From contig JALUUP010000326.1 in assembly GCA_027021285.1 (NCBI GenBank), forward strand, positions 1-38,022: a DNA stretch of 38,022 nt, in the 5' to 3' direction. Positions 15,143 to 22,408 of the stretch are shown one piece after another. Each line of letters begins with the position of its first letter. Within the stretch, counting starts at the first letter, position 1. Position numbers and translations under genes: made by a program. Origin of the DNA: Bacteroidota bacterium. Lineage in GTDB: Bacteria; Bacteroidota; Ignavibacteria; SZUA-365; JAADGX01. Below the pieces are notes generated by a model. It searched no databases and was not told where the DNA came from. It saw only the letters and a program-made list of their open reading frames with translations.

Positions 15143-16126
15143 TAGCCATTCCTGATCGCGGTACCACCGGACTGTTTTTTGGATACCGTCTTCAATTGAA
15201 ACCGATTGACGGTATCCAAGCTCACGGGTAGCCTTTGCCGTGTCGCAGGTCCAATACGGTTGAACAAGATCCCGGGCCTTTTCCAGGTTCAACGTGGCGG
15301 GTTGTTTCCTGAAATACGACAGTGTTTGAGCGATAGCGGCAATACTATAAACAACTGCGTGCGGAACCGGAATGCGCACCAACCGTCGCTTGCCCAGGGC
15401 CCTGGCGGTGATATCCCCGACATCTTTCCAGTTATAGAACGACTCGCTGGAAATGAAATACGTTTCACCGATCGCTGTCGGCGACTCTCCGGCAAGAATG
15501 ATACCTCTCACCAGGTCATCGACGTGGATCAGGCTGACCAGCTTCCGGTTAAACCCGATCATCGTTTGCAATCCCGTCTGAACCGCTTTGAAAAAAATCA
15601 GGATTTCCGTGTCTCGGGGACCATACACGGCCGGGGGCCGTACGATCGTAACCGGAAGCTTGTCGATGGCGGCGAGAACGCGTTTCTCCGCTTCCAGTTT
15701 ACTCTTTCCGTATGTCGTAATGGGACGTGGCGGTGTTTTTTCATTCACCGGTTTGTCGGGCGACGGCGACGGACCCACAGCTGTCAGCGAGCTGATATGA
15801 ACGAAGCGCGACAAGCCGGGATTCACCTCGATGCAAGCGTTGAGCAGGTTCTCCGTGGAATATACGTTTCCTCGGTAATAGCCTTCCTTCGTTTTACTTT
15901 TCACTACCCCTGCGATGTGATAAACCGCATCCACACCGTCAATCAATTCGTGCAGCGATTTCTCGTCGCTCAGCGAACCGTACACGAGTTCGACATTCTT
16001 TCCTTCAAGCCAGCGCAAGTTACTCGTGGTGCGTACAAGGCAACGAATCGAATCGCCTCGTTGTAACAGTGCATCAACCAGTGTGCTGCCGATAAACCCC
16101 GTGGATCCCGTAATTGCAATTTTCAT
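15140..16126 (-). CDS. Extended SDR (NAD-dependent epimerase/dehydratase), candidate ceramide reductase (CerR-like)
   Basis: A 328-residue cytoplasmic oxidoreductase of the extended short-chain dehydrogenase family. The Rossmann motif is TGSTGFIGS (6-14), an acidic/NNAG-like HIAGVVKSK follows, and the catalytic set is Ser112/Ser113 with Tyr139 and Lys143 (TYGKSKLEAE). RPPAVYGPRD is the family substrate loop. By fold it could be a sugar epimerase, a dihydroflavonol-reductase-like enzyme or a 3-oxo-lipid reductase. Its position, divergent from serine palmitoyltransferase and a GNAT acyltransferase, matches the CerR role in the bacterial ceramide pathway, where an extended SDR reduces the 3-oxo group of oxidised ceramide. 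The fold is certain; the CerR role is inferred from context. Confidence 0.85.
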   Translation of the reverse strand: MKIAITGSTGFIGSTLVDALLQRGDSIRCLVRTTSNLRWLEGKNVELVYGSLSDEKSLHELIDGVDAVYHIAGVVKSKTKEGYYRGNVYSTENLLNACIEVNPGLSRFVHISSLTAVGPSPSPDKPVNEKTPPRPITTYGKSKLEAEKRVLAAIDKLPVTIVRPPAVYGPRDTEILIFFKAVQTGLQTMIGFNRKLVSLIHVDDLVRGIILAGESPTAIGETYFISSESFYNWKDVGDITARALGKRRLVRIPVPHAVVYSIAAIAQTLSYFRKQPATLNLEKARDLVQPYWTCDTAKATRELGYRQSVSIEDGIQKTVRWYRDQEWL

Positions 16127-16176
16127 GTGTTCTCGTCCTGCTTCAAGGGAAGTTCTTTGTTTTTACAACGCATCAA

Positions 16177-16205
16177 AGTATATTGACTTTCAGTTTGAGA
16201 ACCAA
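16177..16205 (-). promoter_or_regulatory. Candidate promoter for the SDR gene
   Basis: On the minus strand TTGGTT (16205-16200) and TATACT (16182-16177) are separated by 17 bases, about 50 bases before the SDR start. The -35 matches only 3 of 6 but the -10 matches 5 of 6. The rest of the 194-base divergent region (16127-16320) is AT-rich and must also hold the promoter of the spt gene, which I could not place. Confidence 0.35.
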
Positions 16206-16320
16206 TTTTGCCCACCATGCAGAGCATCATTCTTTCATTATTATTTGTTGAAGTACCCGCGTCTCTGCGTAAACAGAATTATCACATCTGATCCAACAAG
16301 CCAACAAATCAGGAGATCTC

Positions 16321-17514
16321 GTGGATTTATTTGAAAAATGTCGGAATTTCACCCGCGCAGATGAAGTTAAGGCAGCTGGTCTGTATCCGTATTTCCATGC
16401 GATTGAACAAAACGAAGGTCCGGTCGTCAAGATTGAAGGGCGTGAAGTTATCATGGCAGGATCCAACAACTACCTGGGACTGACGGCACATCCAAAAGTC
16501 ATCCAGGCAGCTCACGACGCCCTGCGCGTATATGGAACCGGTTGCTCCGGGTCGCGTTACCTGACGGGCACGCTGAAACTGCACGAAGAACTCGAAGAAC
16601 GCCTCGCCGCTTTCCTCGGAAAAGAGGATTGTCTTTTGTTCAGTACGGGCTTCCAAACCGGCCAGGGAGTGATCGCCACTCTTGTCCAACGGGGCGAATA
16701 CGTCATCGGAGACAGGGACAATCATGCTTGCCTGGTTGCCGGAGCGTTGATGGCCAAGGGCGCGTTCGCGGAAATCGAGCGCTACAAGCACGGCAATATG
16801 CAGGACCTGGAACGGGTTATTTCGCGCCTGCCGGAAAACAAGGGGAAACTCATTGTCAGCGACGGCGTGTTCAGCACAACCGGCGAGATCGTGGATCTTC
16901 CCGACCTCGTGCAAATTGCAAAGAAATATAATGCCCGCCTACTCATCGACGACGCGCATTCCGTCGGGGTCATCGGAAAGGGAGGTCGAGGCACCGCCAG
17001 CCATTTCGGACTCGACGATGACGTTGACATGATCATGGGAACCTTCAGCAAAACGTTCGCCAGTCTCGGCGGTTTCGTGGTTGGAGATCGCGTGGTCATC
17101 AACTATCTGAAGCACCATTCACCCGCGTTGATTTTCAGCGCCAGTCCGACACCCTCGTCTGTTGCAGCGGCTCTCGCCGCCCTCGATATCCTGGAACAAC
17201 ATCCGGAACTCGTGGACAAGCTAAACAGGAACGCGGACAAGATGCGCAAGGGGTTCGCGGAGATGGGCTTCAAGGTTCTCCCCGGACAGACAGGCGTTGT
17301 TCCCGTCATCCTCGGCAGTGATGAGAAAACGTTTATTTTCTGGAAAGCGCTGTTCGACGCGGGAGTGTTCGTGAATGCATTCATCAAACCCGGAGTTCCC
17401 GAAGGCATGCAGATGCTGCGCACCAGTTACATGGCCGCGCACGAGGATGAGCATCTGGATCGTATCCTGGAGGTCTTCGGCGAAATCGGTCGTCAGCTTG
17501 GAGTTATCGAGTAA
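16321..17514 (+). CDS. spt: Serine palmitoyltransferase (alpha-oxoamine synthase family)
   Basis: A PLP enzyme of 397 residues that condenses L-serine with a fatty acyl thioester to 3-ketosphinganine, the first step of sphingolipid synthesis. It starts at GTG with AGGAG 5 bases upstream. Family landmarks are AAGLYPYF and GSNNYLGL (47-54), YGTGCSGSRYLTGT (71-84), the PLP-stacking His135 in RDNHA, Asp210/His213 in LIDDAHSVG, and the PLP lysine Lys244 in GTFSKTFASLGGF. The TFSK(S/T)FASLGGF form is the one I know from Bacteroidota SPT rather than from glycine C-acetyltransferase (Kbl) or BioF. The gene is followed after 3 bases by a GNAT-type acyltransferase, which supports the sphingolipid role over threonine or biotin metabolism. 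Confidence 0.87.
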   Translation: MDLFEKCRNFTRADEVKAAGLYPYFHAIEQNEGPVVKIEGREVIMAGSNNYLGLTAHPKVIQAAHDALRVYGTGCSGSRYLTGTLKLHEELEERLAAFLGKEDCLLFSTGFQTGQGVIATLVQRGEYVIGDRDNHACLVAGALMAKGAFAEIERYKHGNMQDLERVISRLPENKGKLIVSDGVFSTTGEIVDLPDLVQIAKKYNARLLIDDAHSVGVIGKGGRGTASHFGLDDDVDMIMGTFSKTFASLGGFVVGDRVVINYLKHHSPALIFSASPTPSSVAAALAALDILEQHPELVDKLNRNADKMRKGFAEMGFKVLPGQTGVVPVILGSDEKTFIFWKALFDAGVFVNAFIKPGVPEGMQMLRTSYMAAHEDEHLDRILEVFGEIGRQLGVIE

Positions 17515-17517
17515 ATT

Positions 17518-18642
17518 ATGAAACCTTCCATCCGCCCCATTCAATCGAAATCCGACCGCAAACGCTTCGTGGCGTTCTTGTGGAAAATTTACGAGAACGA
17601 TCCGTACTGGGCTCCTCCCCTGCGCATGGATCGTATGCGACTGATCGACCAGGAGAAGAATCCCTTTTATCAACACGCCGATTGCCAATTGTTCCTGGCC
17701 GAGAACAACGGTGAAATTGTTGGGCGCATCGCTGCGATTATCAATCATCGGCATAACGAGGTCCATGATGACAAGGTCGGGTTCTTCGGATTCTTCGAGA
17801 GCATCAACGATCAGGACGTCGCCAACGCCTTATTCGATACCGCGGCCGACTGGTTGCGAGAACGCGGATGCGATACCATGCGGGGCCCGTTCAATCCGTC
17901 GGTGAATGATGAGATCGGTCTGCTGGTTGAAGGATTCGATTCCAGTCCCGTTGTCATGATGACGTACAATCCACGGTACTATATCGACCTCATCGAGAAT
18001 TACGGTTTTTTCAAAGCCAAGGACCTGTACGCCTATCTCCTGGTGCACGACAAAACCATCACACCAAAGCTCGAACGCGTGCAGGCAGCCGTGCGCGAAC
18101 GGCACCAGGTCACGTTGCGCAACATCGACCTGAAAAACCTGCAACGAGATATTGGCATCGTCAAGGAACTTTACAACAAGGCATGGGCAAAGAACTGGGG
18201 CGCGGTTCCCATGACCGACGAAGAAATCGACTACTTGGGCGAGGATCTCAAACAGATTATCAAGCCATTCCCAGACTTCGCTTTTATTGCATACTCGAAA
18301 GGGGTCCCGGTCGGATTCGCCCTGTGTGTCCCCGATATCAACCAGGTCCTCAAGAAAAACAAGAGCGGGCGTCTCATTCCCGGAATCTTTTATCTCCTTA
18401 CCGGCATGAAGAAAATCGACCTGGTGCGGATCCTGGTCCTGGGCGTAATCCCGGAATACCAGCGCCGGGGAATCGACGCGGTGATGTACTACGAGATCGC
18501 GGAACGGGCGCGCACCAAGTACAAGATCAAAGCAGGCGAAGCAAGCTGGGTGCTCGAGGACAACGTCATGATGAACCGGGCGGCTGAACTGATGAACGGC
18601 GAGCGATACAAGACATACCGCGTTTACGATTACAAACTCTGA
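17518..18642 (+). CDS. GNAT-fold acyltransferase, candidate bacterial ceramide synthase (bCerS-like)
   Basis: A 374-residue protein with two GNAT-like lobes. The N-terminal lobe (about 5-165) has NGEIVGRIAAIINHRH and MRGPFNPSVNDEIGLL. The C-terminal lobe (about 195-374) has PVGFALCVPDINQ and the acyl-CoA pyrophosphate loop IPEYQRRGIDAVM (311-323), ending ERYKTYRVYDYKL. No signal peptide or membrane helix is seen apart from a mildly hydrophobic stretch near 288-310. Length, lobes and position right after spt agree with the GNAT-type ceramide synthase that N-acylates 3-ketosphinganine in Caulobacter (bCerS). Members of this family are usually annotated only as N-acetyltransferases. The fold is secure; the ceramide role is contextual. 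Confidence 0.75.
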   Translation: MKPSIRPIQSKSDRKRFVAFLWKIYENDPYWAPPLRMDRMRLIDQEKNPFYQHADCQLFLAENNGEIVGRIAAIINHRHNEVHDDKVGFFGFFESINDQDVANALFDTAADWLRERGCDTMRGPFNPSVNDEIGLLVEGFDSSPVVMMTYNPRYYIDLIENYGFFKAKDLYAYLLVHDKTITPKLERVQAAVRERHQVTLRNIDLKNLQRDIGIVKELYNKAWAKNWGAVPMTDEEIDYLGEDLKQIIKPFPDFAFIAYSKGVPVGFALCVPDINQVLKKNKSGRLIPGIFYLLTGMKKIDLVRILVLGVIPEYQRRGIDAVMYYEIAERARTKYKIKAGEASWVLEDNVMMNRAAELMNGERYKTYRVYDYKL

Positions 18643-18646
18643 CCTC

Positions 18647-18937
18647 ATGGCTGTAACTCGGGCCGATATCGAGCGAGTCGCGACACTTGCCGGACTGTCC
18701 TTTTCAGAAAAAGAAACCAACCGGCTCATCGAGGAATTCACACACGTACTGGCGTGGATCGACAAACTCCGCAAGGTTGACACGGAGGGCGTCGAACCGC
18801 TGACGTACGTGCATGATCGGGGGATCTCGTTTCGGGCGGACGAAACAACCCGGTGCCTGCCCAGAAACGATGCGCTGATGAACGCTCCCCAAGATACCGG
18901 CGAATTTTTTGTCGCGCCGAGGGTCCGTCGCTCGTGA
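18647..18937 (+). CDS. gatC: Asp-tRNA(Asn)/Glu-tRNA(Gln) amidotransferase subunit C
   Basis: The 96-residue GatC subunit stabilises GatA in the GatCAB complex, which converts Glu-tRNA-Gln or Asp-tRNA-Asn to the amidated form. The family pattern is clear: VTRADIERVATLAGLSFSEKE at the start, then EFTHVLAWIDKLRKVDTEGVEP, and RADETTRCLPRNDALMNAP with the C-terminal EFFVAPRV. gatA and gatB are not in the window. Its stop overlaps the likely GTG start of kdsB (GTGA at 18934-18937), so the two are translationally coupled. It starts 5 bases after the GNAT gene. Confidence 0.93.
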   Translation: MAVTRADIERVATLAGLSFSEKETNRLIEEFTHVLAWIDKLRKVDTEGVEPLTYVHDRGISFRADETTRCLPRNDALMNAPQDTGEFFVAPRVRRS

Positions 18938-19713
18938 ACGCGACCGCTGCGATGGAATGCTTGCCTGTCCTCGTTGTGATTCCCGCGCGCTATGCCTCTT
19001 CGCGTTTTCCCGGAAAACCATTGGCTGATATTGGCGGGAAACCCATGATCCAGCGGGTTTATGAACGTGTTCAAGCCAGCCGGTTCAACGATAATATTCT
19101 CGTGGCAACGGATGATACCCGCATCATGGAAGCGGTGGAAGGATTTGGCGGCAACGCGGTCATGACGCCTTCTTCCTGCTCTACCGGCACGGACCGTATC
19201 GCCACCGTCGCCCGGGAACGAGTGGCGGACATCTATCTCAACGTCCAGGGTGACGAGCCGCTGATATCACCGAGGTGTATCGAGGCCGCCGTCGATCCGC
19301 TTTTCTCAAACACGAACATCGACATCGGAACTGTAGCAGCTCCCCTTGCCACCTCGGAGGAGGCGCATAACCCCAACATCGTGAAAGTTACCCGCGCCCT
19401 TGACGGCACAGCCTTGTACTTCTCGCGCTCCCCGATCCCGTTCGCGCACGATGAAGAGAACATTGATGGAACTTCCATTCAATATTTCCAGCACCTCGGG
19501 ATATACGCTTACCGGCGGGAGGCACTATTGCGATTGTCTTCTCTCCCACCAACTCCCCTCGAGATCGCGGAAAAGCTGGAGCAGCTCCGCGCACTGGAGC
19601 ACGGAATGACAATCAATGTAAACCTGGTTCCCGAAAGAAGCATTTCAGTGGACGTCCCTGCCGACATCGAACGTGTTCTGGCGGCGCTTGACGCCGAATC
19701 ATCCTTGCACTGA
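18934..19713 (+). CDS. kdsB: 3-deoxy-manno-octulosonate cytidylyltransferase (CMP-Kdo synthetase)
   Basis: Activates Kdo with CTP for addition to lipid A, so the cell makes LPS. The N-terminal motif VVIPARYASSRFPGKPLADI, then GGKPMIQRVYERV, STGTDRIA, the NVQGDEPLI metal/substrate loop and the late HLGIYAYRREALLR are diagnostic. The GTG at 18934 is chosen because it overlaps the gatC stop and has GAGGG 10 bases upstream, giving 259 residues, the usual size; an ATG at 18952 is the alternative. The reading frame extends further upstream inside gatC without coding support. Confidence 0.94.
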   Translation: MNATAAMECLPVLVVIPARYASSRFPGKPLADIGGKPMIQRVYERVQASRFNDNILVATDDTRIMEAVEGFGGNAVMTPSSCSTGTDRIATVARERVADIYLNVQGDEPLISPRCIEAAVDPLFSNTNIDIGTVAAPLATSEEAHNPNIVKVTRALDGTALYFSRSPIPFAHDEENIDGTSIQYFQHLGIYAYRREALLRLSSLPPTPLEIAEKLEQLRALEHGMTINVNLVPERSISVDVPADIERVLAALDAESSLH

Positions 19714-19756
19714 AAATTTGACTCACATCTTTCCCGGGATGGTTGTAGTTTTCCCT

Positions 19757-21064
19757 ATGAATATGCGAAACAACACGCCGGAAACCGTCTCAATCGTTAC
19801 GCTCGGCTGCTCGAAAAACACCGTCGATTCCGAGGTCCTGGCACGCCAGATCCAGGCGAACAACCTCGCTTTTACAAATGATCCCAGTGACGCGGACACG
19901 GTCATCATCAATACCTGCGGGTTCATTTGCGAGGCCAAGGAGGAATCAGTCAGGACAATCCTGGAAGCCGGTGAACTGAAGAAACAGGGAACCATAAAGA
20001 AGCTCCTCGTGATGGGATGCCTGACTGAACGATACCGCCAGGAGTTGGAGGCCACGATTCCGGAAGTTGACGCTTTCTTCGGCACCACTGACCTCGACGA
20101 AATTCTCGCAACTCTGGGAATCAATTTTAAGCGCGAACTTCTGGGCGAGCGCAGTCTCAGCACCCCGTCGCATTTTGCCTACCTCAAGATTTCCGAAGGC
20201 TGTGACAATCCCTGTTCTTTTTGCGCCATTCCGCTCATGCGGGGACAACACCGGTCACGCCCCCTGGAGGAAATTATTCGTGAAGCGGAATTTCTCGCCC
20301 GCTCGGGAGTGCGGGAGATCATCATCATCGCCCAAGATACGACCTACTACGGCCTTGACCTGTACGGCGAACGCCGGTTGGCGCGACTCCTGCAGGCCGT
20401 TGCAGACATCGACGGCATCGAATGGGTGCGATTGCTCTACGCCTATCCCTCCCAGTTTCCCGAGAACGTTTTGCACCTCATGCGGGAGCACCCGAACATT
20501 GTTCCGTACCTGGATATTCCCCTTCAACACATTTCCGACCAGGTGTTGAAATCCATGCGTCGCGGCATCTCGGCGAAACGAACACGAGATCTAGTGCGGC
20601 AAATCCGGGATGAAGTTCCCGGCATCATTCTGCGCACAACGTTCATCGTCGGCTACCCGTCCGAAAATGACGAGGCGTTCCAGGAGCTGATCGACTTCGT
20701 GCAGGAATCGAGGTTCGAACGTCTTGGGGTCTTTACGTATTCGCAGGAGGAAGGGACATCAGCCGCCGTGCTTGGAGACCCGGTCCCAGCAGAAATAAAA
20801 GCCGAGCGCCGCGAAGAAATCATGAACCTCCAACAGGATATTTCACGGCAATTCAACGAATCGCTGATCGGATCGAAACTTCCTGTCTTGATAGACCGTA
20901 AGGAAGACGGTGTGTTTATCGGCCGCACCCCCTACGATGCACCGGAAGTGGACAACGAGGTTTATCTTACTGTCGAAAAGAATAAAGAGTTGAGCGTGGG
21001 CGCACTGGTGGAAGCCCGGATAAGCGATGCAACGGAATATGATTTACGCGGTTATGTACTTTAG
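19757..21064 (+). CDS. rimO: Ribosomal protein S12 methylthiotransferase
   Basis: A radical-SAM enzyme adding a methylthio group to an Asp of ribosomal protein S12. The N-terminal MTTase domain supplies three Cys for one 4Fe-4S cluster (LGCSKNTVDSE, INTCGF, VMGCLTERY). The radical-SAM CxxxCxxC is in SEGCDNPCSFCAIPLMRG, and the IPLMRGQHRSR tail and GCSKN start are RimO-type rather than MiaB-type. A C-terminal TRAM domain follows. Start choice is uncertain: the ATG at 19757 gives 435 residues and the standard N-terminus, with ATGs at 19739 and 19763 possible. It follows kdsB by about 43 bases. Confidence 0.93.
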   Translation: MNMRNNTPETVSIVTLGCSKNTVDSEVLARQIQANNLAFTNDPSDADTVIINTCGFICEAKEESVRTILEAGELKKQGTIKKLLVMGCLTERYRQELEATIPEVDAFFGTTDLDEILATLGINFKRELLGERSLSTPSHFAYLKISEGCDNPCSFCAIPLMRGQHRSRPLEEIIREAEFLARSGVREIIIIAQDTTYYGLDLYGERRLARLLQAVADIDGIEWVRLLYAYPSQFPENVLHLMREHPNIVPYLDIPLQHISDQVLKSMRRGISAKRTRDLVRQIRDEVPGIILRTTFIVGYPSENDEAFQELIDFVQESRFERLGVFTYSQEEGTSAAVLGDPVPAEIKAERREEIMNLQQDISRQFNESLIGSKLPVLIDRKEDGVFIGRTPYDAPEVDNEVYLTVEKNKELSVGALVEARISDATEYDLRGYVL

Positions 21065-21073
21065 ATCTGTACG

Positions 21074-22381
21074 ATGAAACGGAAAGAACTTTTCATAGTG
21101 TTGGTCATCTTCTCCCTGGGTACCGCGGGAGCACAAACCCATGAACATCCTGGCCAGGAATTCATGTTGCGTCAGCGCCCTTTTTACGTTGACGCATTGA
21201 ATTTCCCTTCCATCGATTCGACTGGTATTTCCACACAGCTCGACGTTTACGTCAAGATCCCTTACGATATTATCTCGTTTATCGTTGAAGACGGACGTTA
21301 CAAAGCGGGGTACATGATTACCGCCAGGATAAAGCGCACAGCCAACACGTTAATCAAGGAGGCAACCTGGCGACGAACTCTTGTGAAAAACAAGTTCGAG
21401 GAAACACGAGGAAAAGAAAAATTCGACATATCCATGCATCGTTTTCCTCTCGATCCCGACGATATTATCCTGGAAGTGACTTTCGAGGACAAGGAATCCG
21501 GGAACGAATTCACCCTTTCGCAAACTCTCAAGGTCAAGCAGTATGACCCAAACCTGGTTGCCATGAGCGACCTCATGATCGTTTCACGGATCAAGAAGAA
21601 AAATGGCAAGACCGTTCTTACACCAAACGTTTCACCGAACGTCGGCGAATTCAAGAAAGGCTTCGATGTCTTTTTCGAAGTGTTCAATCCATTCCGTTCG
21701 CAACCGGTTGAAGTAAAATACCTTATCCGCTCTTCACGCTCACGCATCCTCCTTGAAAAGACAGACACAACATATCTCAAAGAAGGAAGGAATACCTTCA
21801 TTTCTCACATCAGCAATTCCAACCTGGGTATTGGCAGCTACACCCTGACCGTGGAAATACACCGGCAAGGAGATACGAGTCGAACCGGGAAATTCGCATC
21901 GGCTTCCAAACCCATTATCGTAGAATGGTTATCGTTTGGCACACCGGTTTCCATCACCAACCTGGATGAAGCAATCGAGCAGTTACGGTACATTGCAACG
22001 AGCGAGGAAATGGACTCGCTACAGAACGCGCCGAATGACAAGGAAAAGCGGCGCCGGTTCGAAATGTTCTGGAAACGCCGTGATCCCACGCCGGAAACCG
22101 AAGCCAACGAAGTCATGACCGAGTATTACAACAGGGTAGCTTACGCGAACCTGCATTTCAAACATTATATCGATGGCTGGAAAACCGACCGCGGGATGAT
22201 CTACATCATCTACGGCCCGCCTTCGTATATTGACAGGCATCCTTTTGACCCCGACGTAAAACCGTATGAAGTTTGGGAGTACTACGACATCAACAGACGA
22301 TATATCTTCGTTGATGAAACCGGTTTCGGTGATTACCGCCTGCTTTATCCCATCTGGGATGACCGCACCCGCCTGCGGTGA
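21074..22381 (+). CDS. Secreted GWxTD domain-containing protein
   Basis: A 435-residue exported protein. The N-terminus MKRKELFIVLVIFSLGTAGAQ is a signal peptide with cleavage after AGAQ. The C-terminal third holds the GWxTD domain: DGWKTDRGMIYIIYGPPSYID, then PYEVWEYYDINRRYIFVD and a final FGDYRLLYPIWDD. The middle region is beta-rich (YVKIPYDIISFIVEDG, then NPFRSQPVEVKYLIR) and resembles an Ig-like scaffold. GWxTD proteins are common in FCB lineages and have no established function. The gene follows rimO by 9 bases and ends 27 bases from the convergent ABC exporter gene. Confidence 0.88.
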   Translation: MKRKELFIVLVIFSLGTAGAQTHEHPGQEFMLRQRPFYVDALNFPSIDSTGISTQLDVYVKIPYDIISFIVEDGRYKAGYMITARIKRTANTLIKEATWRRTLVKNKFEETRGKEKFDISMHRFPLDPDDIILEVTFEDKESGNEFTLSQTLKVKQYDPNLVAMSDLMIVSRIKKKNGKTVLTPNVSPNVGEFKKGFDVFFEVFNPFRSQPVEVKYLIRSSRSRILLEKTDTTYLKEGRNTFISHISNSNLGIGSYTLTVEIHRQGDTSRTGKFASASKPIIVEWLSFGTPVSITNLDEAIEQLRYIATSEEMDSLQNAPNDKEKRRRFEMFWKRRDPTPETEANEVMTEYYNRVAYANLHFKHYIDGWKTDRGMIYIIYGPPSYIDRHPFDPDVKPYEVWEYYDINRRYIFVDETGFGDYRLLYPIWDDRTRLR

Positions 22382-22408
22382 TTCCGGTGCCGTATCAGAG
22401 ACATTTTT

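Noticed and set aside
16321..17514. Glycine C-acetyltransferase (kbl) or biotin gene bioF
   Set aside because: The lysine motif is of the SPT form, there is no tdh or bio gene nearby, and an acyltransferase gene follows directly.
17830..19074. Minus-strand open frame of 414 codons
   Set aside because: It is antisense to the GNAT, gatC and kdsB genes with no recognisable features.
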